Assembly (NCBI GenBank): GCA_034506335.1
Contig: JAPDPR010000039.1
Location: 1-37,463 of the forward strand
Length of the DNA: 37,463 nucleotides
Direction of reading: 5' to 3'
Origin: a candidate division KSB1 bacterium
GTDB taxonomy: Bacteria > Zhuqueibacterota > Zhuqueibacteria > JANLFK01 > Oleimicrobiaceae
Under the pieces are notes generated by a model that saw only the letters and a list, made by a program, of their open reading frames with translations, did not search any database and was not told the DNA's origin. Positions 32,191 through 37,463 of the stretch are shown here, one piece after another. A program made the position numbers and the translations under genes. The number at the start of each line of letters is the position of its first letter. The stretch's first letter is position 1.

Positions 32191-33225
32191 ATGTCCTTGC
32201 GAGGGAAGCGAGTCGCCGTGTTGGTGGCTCCCAAGTTTCACGACGAGCAGGCAACCTCACCGTACGAGTACCTCAGTGCCGCCGGGGCCCATGGCGAGTA
32301 CCTCGGCACATATAAGAGCAGACTCGCGGGAAAGAACGGGCGCAGAATCATAGAAGTGACCCGCACTTTTGAAGAGGCAGATCCGCTGGATTACGACGCA
32401 GTCGTGATTCCTGGTGGCGAGTCACCACAGATCCTTCGCCTGTCCAGCGCCGTGCTCCAGTTTGTGCGCCAGTTCTGGGCTACAGGGCGCCCTCTGGGCG
32501 CGGTTTGTCACGGGCCCCAAGTGCTCATTTCCGCAGGGGTACTGGCCGGACGCAGGCTCACCTGCTATCCAGGCATTCGCGATGACGTGATACTGGCGGG
32601 CGGAGTGTACGAGGACAAAGGAGTTGTCATCGATGGGCAGCTCATTACCGCGCGACGGTCTGAGGACTTGCCCGAGTTCAATAAAGCGTTGACCGAAGCA
32701 CTCGCCGCTGGGCCCACCACTGTTGAGGCCGACAAGGGCGATGTACTGCAGGCTCTGGCGTTGGCTGTGGCCCGAGAAAAAGGCGCCCAAGAGTTCTACC
32801 AAGCGGCGAGTGCCAAATTCACGCAGTTGGCGCTGCGCAACAAGTTCCTGTACTTGGCCGCCGTGGAACAAGAGCACTTTGAACAGCTCTCCGCGCTGTA
32901 CCGAACGGTTGCTGGCGGAGCTTCTCCTCGCAGCGACAAAGCGAGCGTGGAGGTGAGCGGCGCAAGTTTGACGGAGAAAATGACCGTGGAAGAGGTCATC
33001 GCCCTGGCAATGAACGCTGAACGGGCGGCGCACGAGTTCTATCTGGCGGCGGCGGGGCGCGCGCGCTCCGCAAAGGCGCGCGAGATGTTCCACTTTCTTG
33101 CCGAGCAGGAGCTGGAGCACTATCGTCTCCTGTCTGTAGATATGGCCGCACAGCAGGGAGGCAAGGGCCACTTTCAGTGGGCTACCTTCTGGGATATCCC
33201 GCCAGGGATGGAAGACCTGTGGTAG
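32191..33225 (+). CDS. DJ-1/PfpI-family domain fused to a rubrerythrin-like ferritin domain
   Basis: A 344-aa protein. Residues 1 to about 180 form a DJ-1/PfpI domain: RVAVLVAPKFHDEQATSPYEYL, the nucleophile-elbow Cys C106 (GAVCHGPQVLISAG), and a Glu in VIPGGESP. Residues about 185-325 form a four-helix di-iron bundle with ligands in the expected order: E201, E226-x-x-H229, E282 and E307-x-x-H310. There is no rubredoxin CxxC pair. Start 32191 is preferred because AGGGG precedes it, the DJ-1 strand begins at once, and the longer frame begins inside the -35 element. The likely role is oxidative or carbonyl-stress defence, with glyoxalase/deglycase and peroxidase-type activities joined; the fusion's function is inference. 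Confidence 0.85.
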   Translation: MSLRGKRVAVLVAPKFHDEQATSPYEYLSAAGAHGEYLGTYKSRLAGKNGRRIIEVTRTFEEADPLDYDAVVIPGGESPQILRLSSAVLQFVRQFWATGRPLGAVCHGPQVLISAGVLAGRRLTCYPGIRDDVILAGGVYEDKGVVIDGQLITARRSEDLPEFNKALTEALAAGPTTVEADKGDVLQALALAVAREKGAQEFYQAASAKFTQLALRNKFLYLAAVEQEHFEQLSALYRTVAGGASPRSDKASVEVSGASLTEKMTVEEVIALAMNAERAAHEFYLAAAGRARSAKAREMFHFLAEQELEHYRLLSVDMAAQQGGKGHFQWATFWDIPPGMEDLW

Positions 33226-33268
33226 TCCGCATCTTGCTCGTTCACCCCAACAACGGAAGACCAAACTC

Positions 33269-34159
33269 ATGCGTAGAGTCTTGAATACTGCCCTTCTTCT
33301 GCTGGCGCTCCTGGTCCTCGTCCCTGGATGCGCTCGCCCTCTGGTCCGGCCCTATTACCCAGAGATGTCGGTGGAGGAGTTGGATCGGGAGATCAGACGC
33401 GTAGCCGCATCCGGATGGTCAAACCAGGAGAAGATCGTCTACTACTCAGAGCGCTTCCTTGGCGCTCCGTACGACTTGTACTGCGAAGGAGATGGCCCTT
33501 ACGCCCGCTACGATACGCGCCCGCTGCTCAATCTTAAGAAGCTCAACTGCATGACCTATTGCGAGATAGTGCTGGCCCTGGCCCTGGCCGATTACTACGA
33601 GGACTTTTTCAATATCCTTCAGCACATTCGCTACCGCCACGGCATCATCGGCATGGCCACTCGCAATCACTACACCATGGCCGACTGGCTACCCGCTAAC
33701 AGCTGGTGCCTGGAGGATGTGACGCAACGTATCGGCGGCGTAGACGCCCTACCCCTGACCAGGACCATCAGCCACCTGCGCTTCTTCGGGGGGAAAGGCT
33801 TTACCGACCTGCCGGTCGTTCTGCCCGACCGACAAGTCACTATCACGTACATCCCCCTTGACCGGCTTGCCGCCCACCAGGATAGTCTGCGCAGCGGCGA
33901 CATTGTGGCGCTCATCCAAGACCGGCCGGACATTTTCTCTGCGCATATGCTCCTCGTCATCCGCGACCAGCGCGGCCTCTTTTTCCGTCACGCCAGCATG
34001 AGCGCCGGACGGGTGGTGGATGTCCCCTTTGCGGACTATGTTGCCGGACTGATGAAGAATCCGCGCTACATGGGGATGAGCTTCATGCGCGTGCGGGAGC
34101 AGATCGCTTGGCAGGACGAACCCTGCACCCACGGCAAGTTTCTTTTGCCCAAGGAGTGA
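33269..34159 (+). CDS. DUF1460-type NlpC/P60-like amidase, lipoprotein
   Basis: A 296-aa protein with lipobox LVLVPGC, so a predicted lipoprotein. The family core is visible: KIVYYSERFLGAPYD, the catalytic Cys region LNCMTYCE (C94 likely), and the His region SAHMLLVI (H226). Proteins of this DUF1460 group are cysteine hydrolases related to N-acetylmuramoyl-L-alanine amidases and act on cell-wall fragments. It follows the DJ-1/ferritin gene by 43 nt and probably shares its promoter, though the roles look unrelated. It is convergent with the deacetylase-like gene, 93 nt away. Confidence 0.8.
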   Translation: MRRVLNTALLLLALLVLVPGCARPLVRPYYPEMSVEELDREIRRVAASGWSNQEKIVYYSERFLGAPYDLYCEGDGPYARYDTRPLLNLKKLNCMTYCEIVLALALADYYEDFFNILQHIRYRHGIIGMATRNHYTMADWLPANSWCLEDVTQRIGGVDALPLTRTISHLRFFGGKGFTDLPVVLPDRQVTITYIPLDRLAAHQDSLRSGDIVALIQDRPDIFSAHMLLVIRDQRGLFFRHASMSAGRVVDVPFADYVAGLMKNPRYMGMSFMRVREQIAWQDEPCTHGKFLLPKE

Positions 34160-34252
34160 CCCCACCCGACACAGCAATTGAGCCGGCTTTTCACCACCCG
34201 CCTATGCTCACAGCCAAGGCACAGTAAGCTAAGGCGGTGACGAGTCGCCGAG

Positions 34253-35104
34253 CTACTTGGTGAGCATCTCGTCCACCCGCGCGAAGCTATAGCCGCGCCG
34301 CTGCACTTGCTCTATCAGTGACCCCAGGTGCAGGTAGACTTTATCGTGGCGTTGGGCTCCGAGATGGAGCAGCAGAAAGAAGCCGTTCAGCCCGTGTGGG
34401 TCGCGCTCCTCGTAGGCGAGAATATCCCGAAGGATCACATCCCCTGGCACAAATCCCGCCTGCCCCTCCGGGATCCAATCACGGTTTGACCCACTTCCAG
34501 GAGTAAAATTGAAGAGCACCACCCCCATCTGATTTGCCCAACGGACCTGGTCTTCGTTGTACCACTCATAGGGAGGAATGAAGAAAATCGGCCGGCCATC
34601 TTGAAGGGCACCGATCTCTTGGAGCTCCTTGATGTTGCGCGACAAGTCCTCCCGGAAAAATTCCTCGTTGACAAGCGTCCTTGAACGGTCTTCCCACGCG
34701 CAGTAGAGAGGATGGCTGTGGGAGTGCGGGCCAACGTAGTGCCCTTCCTTGCGCATGCGCTTCACTAGGGCGCGCCGCTCGGGCGAAGCCATGAATGAGC
34801 CGGTCACAAAGAATGAGGCCTTGATGTTGAACTGCCGCAATGTGGCGAGAATGTGTTCCGTTCCTTCCCCATAGTCCCCGCCGGTGAAGACCAGCGCCAG
34901 CACGGGCCGCGAGGTATCACCGCGGATGATCCCGCCGTGGACGTGCTCCCACCTCGCATCATTCTGAATGCGGAGAGCACGTTCGGCTTGGTCCTGACAG
35001 CCCAAAACAGCCATGAGGCCGCAAAGGAAAAAGGCGGGCACGCACCAGTTTCGCCTGCTGCACACCCGCCTGCTTTTGTTCGCCTCAGGAGAGGAGCGCC
35101 TCAT
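34253..35104 (-). CDS. Polysaccharide-deacetylase-like (NodB-fold) lipoprotein
   Basis: A 283-aa protein with lipobox-like VLGC at residue 36. The NodB fold is recognised from ALVFTGG at residues 70-76, the HSHSH metal motif (127-131), and FIPPYEWYN in the RxPY position. The first motif, normally F-D-D-G, reads F-T-G-G, followed by D77, so the usual catalytic and metal Asp pair is missing or shifted. The family normally removes acetyl groups from chitin, peptidoglycan or other glycans; activity here is uncertain. Its ATG overlaps the glycosyltransferase stop codon (TAATG), which points to coupled expression. Confidence 0.8.
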   Translation of the reverse strand: MRRSSPEANKSRRVCSRRNWCVPAFFLCGLMAVLGCQDQAERALRIQNDARWEHVHGGIIRGDTSRPVLALVFTGGDYGEGTEHILATLRQFNIKASFFVTGSFMASPERRALVKRMRKEGHYVGPHSHSHPLYCAWEDRSRTLVNEEFFREDLSRNIKELQEIGALQDGRPIFFIPPYEWYNEDQVRWANQMGVVLFNFTPGSGSNRDWIPEGQAGFVPGDVILRDILAYEERDPHGLNGFFLLLHLGAQRHDKVYLHLGSLIEQVQRRGYSFARVDEMLTK

Positions 35105-36696
35105 TAGGCCTTGGTTGCTCCCTGTGCCTTCTGGTTGAGCGCCTTGCGCCGCCGCACCGCCTCAAGCCGCATAAAGTCCTTGGCCTCGTCGTTCCGGTCG
35201 ATGGTCACTTGATCGATGGCGTGGTCGGTGCCTCCTGCATGGCGCACCACCTCGTAGATAGGCTCCCACACTCGACCGATGCGATACCGCTCTGAGATGC
35301 GCAGCACCAGGTCATAGTCCTCGCCATAGTTGCGCGCCGATGGCGAGTCGTTGGTGCCAAACCCGCCCAGTTCCTTGATCACCTTGATGTGCGCGGCACG
35401 TGGCGCCCCCGCGCCGTTGATGCGCAAGAGGTTGTTGCGTCCATTGCGCTCAGTCCACTCATCGTGCGTCACCACCGGGATCGACTCCATGCGCGACAGC
35501 GCGCCGGTGTGCTCGTCCTTCTGCCATACCTCGTAAGAGCCGATGACCATGCCGATGCGCCGGTCCGAGTTGAACACCGCAAGGAGCTTTTCCACGGCGT
35601 CGGGCTTCAGTCGATCGTCCGAGTCAAGCTGCACGTAGTACTTGCCACGCGCCACCTGCAACCCGCGGTTTAGGCAGTAGCCGATGTTGTTAATATCTTC
35701 GACCAAGAGGGTCACCTTGGGCTTGTGCGGATCGTACTTGGCGCCTCCGGGCAGGTAGGGACGCACGCCTTCGATCGTGGGGTCATCCTTGCCGCCGTTG
35801 ACAACGACAATCACTTCTACGTTCTGCACAGTCTGCGCCTGCACACTTTCAATGGCTGTGCCGATGAACTCCTTGCGGTTGAACACCGGAATGACCACGC
35901 TGGCAATGCAATCGCTGAATTGTTTCTCTTCAGCGCGGGTGTAGGTCACCTCCTGGTAGTGTGCGCCGGGGGACAAATAGGCACCAATTCTTTTCAAGTG
36001 CTCGGTGAGCGCGTGCTCCATTTCCAGCTGCACCTCTTTGCTCGCCAGCAGATAGTCGAACACGTTGTGCTTCACTGCAGGGGCCTTCACCACGTAGGCA
36101 TGGCCATTGCGCGCAGCCGCCACGTGGACCAGGCGGTAGCGGGTGGCGACCCTCAGGCGCAGGTCATACAAGTCGGCGGCGGCATACTTCTCGTTCAGCC
36201 CGCCGAGTTTCCTCAAAACCGCCCGCGGCAACAACCAGACCGGGCCGTAGTCCTGATTGTCCCGCAATCGGCCTTCATGGTGGCCCAGCAGGTGCACGTC
36301 CCGCTCAGTGCCGTCGGCAGCCACCAGGCGGTAATCGGCGTACACCATGCCCGCGTCTCGGTGCCTGGCTGCCGCCATGAGCAAAAGCTCCAACGTGCTG
36401 GCGCGGAAGGCGACTTGTGCGCGCACATTGTCCACCAGCAGCACCGCCTCACCGGTAGCGCGCCCCAACGCCGCATTGATGGCCTGCGCCCGATTCTTAA
36501 AAACACCAGGCACGTGCACGATCCGCGCATCCTCCACCAGAGGTGGTCGCGCGGCATTCGCCCCCCGACTGTCTACCAGAATCAGCTCCCAGTGCGGGTA
36601 GTTCTGGTTCACTAGGGACAACACACTCTCATTCAGTTCCGCGTCACTATAGCTGAGCCCCTCCTGGTACTGCATGACAACGCTAATCTTCTTCAT
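35104..36696 (-). CDS. Two-domain family 2 glycosyltransferase
   Basis: A 530-aa cytoplasmic protein with two GT-A-like halves. The first (residues about 1-245) opens with ISVVMQYQEG, contains VLSLVNQNYPHWELILVD, and has VDN where a D-x-D would sit. The second (about 265-500) opens with ASVVIPVFNRKEFI, carries AQTVQNVEVIVV, a good metal motif DSDD (358-361) and a late GEDYDLVLR. The second half is probably catalytic and the first is degenerate or substrate-binding. No membrane segment is present. The gene lies 37 nt after the ACT-domain gene and overlaps the deacetylase-like gene. Substrate unknown; with manC elsewhere in the window, GDP-mannose is one possible donor. Confidence 0.85.
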   Translation of the reverse strand: MKKISVVMQYQEGLSYSDAELNESVLSLVNQNYPHWELILVDSRGANAARPPLVEDARIVHVPGVFKNRAQAINAALGRATGEAVLLVDNVRAQVAFRASTLELLLMAAARHRDAGMVYADYRLVAADGTERDVHLLGHHEGRLRDNQDYGPVWLLPRAVLRKLGGLNEKYAAADLYDLRLRVATRYRLVHVAAARNGHAYVVKAPAVKHNVFDYLLASKEVQLEMEHALTEHLKRIGAYLSPGAHYQEVTYTRAEEKQFSDCIASVVIPVFNRKEFIGTAIESVQAQTVQNVEVIVVVNGGKDDPTIEGVRPYLPGGAKYDPHKPKVTLLVEDINNIGYCLNRGLQVARGKYYVQLDSDDRLKPDAVEKLLAVFNSDRRIGMVIGSYEVWQKDEHTGALSRMESIPVVTHDEWTERNGRNNLLRINGAGAPRAAHIKVIKELGGFGTNDSPSARNYGEDYDLVLRISERYRIGRVWEPIYEVVRHAGGTDHAIDQVTIDRNDEAKDFMRLEAVRRRKALNQKAQGATKA

Positions 36697-36733
36697 CCCT
36701 GCACTCCTCTCCCACCGACGTGTGTTTTGTTCC

Positions 36734-37120
36734 TCACCGAAGCAGTTTGCTCGCCTTCTTGTTGTTCGAAGTAGATAAGATCATCAACGCTTTTTGCCCT
36801 GCGCCGGACCCGTAGATAAACTCCACGCTGATGTTCTCTCTGGCCAATTTACTCGCCATATCGGCCAAAGTTCCAGGAGTGTTGTCCAGTTCCACGGCCA
36901 GGACCTCGCTTTCGCCGAACACATAACCGGTATTCTGCAGTGCGGTTTTGGCCTTGGCCACGTCGTCCACCACCAATCGCACCACGCCCCAGTCGCGCTC
37001 GTCGACCAAGAGCGTACCCAGCACATTGACCCCCGCGCGTCCCAATTCGGTGCAGAGCTCTTGGAGGGTTCCCACTTTGTTCTGCACAAACACAGAGAGC
37101 TGCTTGACCATTTCTGCCAT
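36734..37120 (-). CDS. Tandem ACT-domain protein
   Basis: A 128-aa protein made of two ACT-like halves: residues about 5-65 (KQLSVFVQNKVGTLQELCTEL, then GVNVLGTLLVD) and 70-125 (VLAVELDNTPGTLADMASKLA, then NISVEFIYG). Such small tandem ACT proteins bind amino acids and act as regulators; they have no enzyme domain. GAGGTGA precedes the ATG. It sits between the carboxypeptidase gene and the glycosyltransferase gene with gaps of 37-38 nt, so it is probably co-transcribed. Confidence 0.82.
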   Translation of the reverse strand: MAEMVKQLSVFVQNKVGTLQELCTELGRAGVNVLGTLLVDERDWGVVRLVVDDVAKAKTALQNTGYVFGESEVLAVELDNTPGTLADMASKLARENISVEFIYGSGAGQKALMILSTSNNKKASKLLR

Positions 37121-37158
37121 AGAGTCACCTCTGGGAATGATTCAAAGCCATGCCGGCT

Positions 37159-37463
37159 TCACTCACCGGCCCTTGTTCGCCAGATCCGCCGCGCCACAGC
37201 CGGACGCACCATGACCTTGCTCACGGGAAAGCTGGCCGGCTGACTTGCCCACTGATGGGCGTAGAGATAGCGGTCAAAAAAGTTCCAGGTGACCAGCCCA
37301 TCCTCGCTTTCCGGTTCCAACAGGTATCCGATCAGGGGTGCCAGCGGTTGTGCCACGTCGACAAAAAAGTCCCCTGGGACAAAAACCTTCTGCTCGCCCT
37401 GCCACGAACCGCTGAGCTTCACCGGGTAGTGCCCCTGAAAAGGACGCGACGCAGCCTCAATCT
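37159..37463 (-). CDS. M14-family zinc carboxypeptidase, C-terminal end only
   Basis: The reading frame enters from the right edge and ends at 37159, leaving about 100 codons. The visible part matches the end of secreted M14 peptidases: RPFQGHYPVKL, then VPGDFFVDVAQPLAPLIGYL and LLEPESEDGLVTWNFFDRYL split across the next strand. The zinc ligands and catalytic Glu are outside the window. The in-frame GTG at 37422 is internal, not the start. It is the first visible gene of the minus-strand run leading to the glycosyltransferase. Confidence 0.75.
   Translation of the reverse strand, partial: IEAASRPFQGHYPVKLSGSWQGEQKVFVPGDFFVDVAQPLAPLIGYLLEPESEDGLVTWNFFDRYLYAHQWASQPASFPVSKVMVRPAVARRIWRTRAGE

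Overview
The window is G+C-rich and densely coding. It reads like a chromosome segment from a bacterium of the FCB (Fibrobacteres-Chlorobi-Bacteroidetes) superphylum, most likely one of its less-studied relatives such as KSB1 or Calditrichota; that placement is inference. The pointers are several secreted proteins with C-terminal type IX secretion (T9SS)-style sorting domains (YPNPF/YPNPY), a PorV/PorQ-type outer-membrane protein, a TonB-dependent receptor with an N-terminal CarboxypepD_reg domain, and a Bacteroides-like serine palmitoyltransferase. No rRNA, tRNA, CRISPR array, insertion sequence or phage gene was seen.

Layout. 1-1195: the start of an OPT-family transporter, cut by the window edge. 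1461-2429: a membrane-anchored protein with a winged-helix-like C-terminus. 2438-6338: a probable ceramide (bacterial sphingolipid) locus, with a CerR-like reductase divergent from serine palmitoyltransferase and a bCerS-like GNAT acyltransferase. 6348-8518 (minus): a tightly overlapping operon of manC, a hypothetical gene, a PTS EIIA(Ntr/Fru) gene and a zinc-ribbon gene. 8757-10591 (minus): thioredoxin and an aldehyde dehydrogenase, each with its own promoter. 10757-12129 (minus): ECF sigma factor, zinc anti-sigma factor and a YbjQ protein. 12285-19414 (plus): M29 aminopeptidase, beta-lactamase-fold hydrolase, P5C dehydrogenase, zinc alcohol dehydrogenase and a NagB/PIG-L fusion, which looks like an amino-acid and amino-sugar catabolic run. 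19437-20234 (minus): a SWIM zinc-finger protein.

20397-30031 (minus) is one large secretion operon: TonB-dependent receptor, 1025-aa secreted protein, PorV-like protein, 719-aa secreted protein. It has a strong promoter, a long leader, hairpins in two gaps and a strong terminator. 30311-31630 (minus) is a secreted seven-bladed propeller protein. 32191-34159 (plus) holds a DJ-1/PfpI-ferritin fusion and a DUF1460 lipoprotein. 34253-37463 (minus) is a run of M14 carboxypeptidase (partial), ACT-domain protein, two-domain glycosyltransferase and a deacetylase-like lipoprotein.

Across the window promoters follow one pattern, close to TTGACA-N17-TATATT, so transcription units can be assigned fairly well from sequence. 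The points most worth following are the sphingolipid locus, the DJ-1/ferritin fusion, the TonB-like/winged-helix protein, the NagB-like fusion lacking a catalytic Glu, and start-codon-less perfect Shine-Dalgarno motifs in the leader and a gap of the secretion operon. All family calls come from reading motifs; no database search was run.
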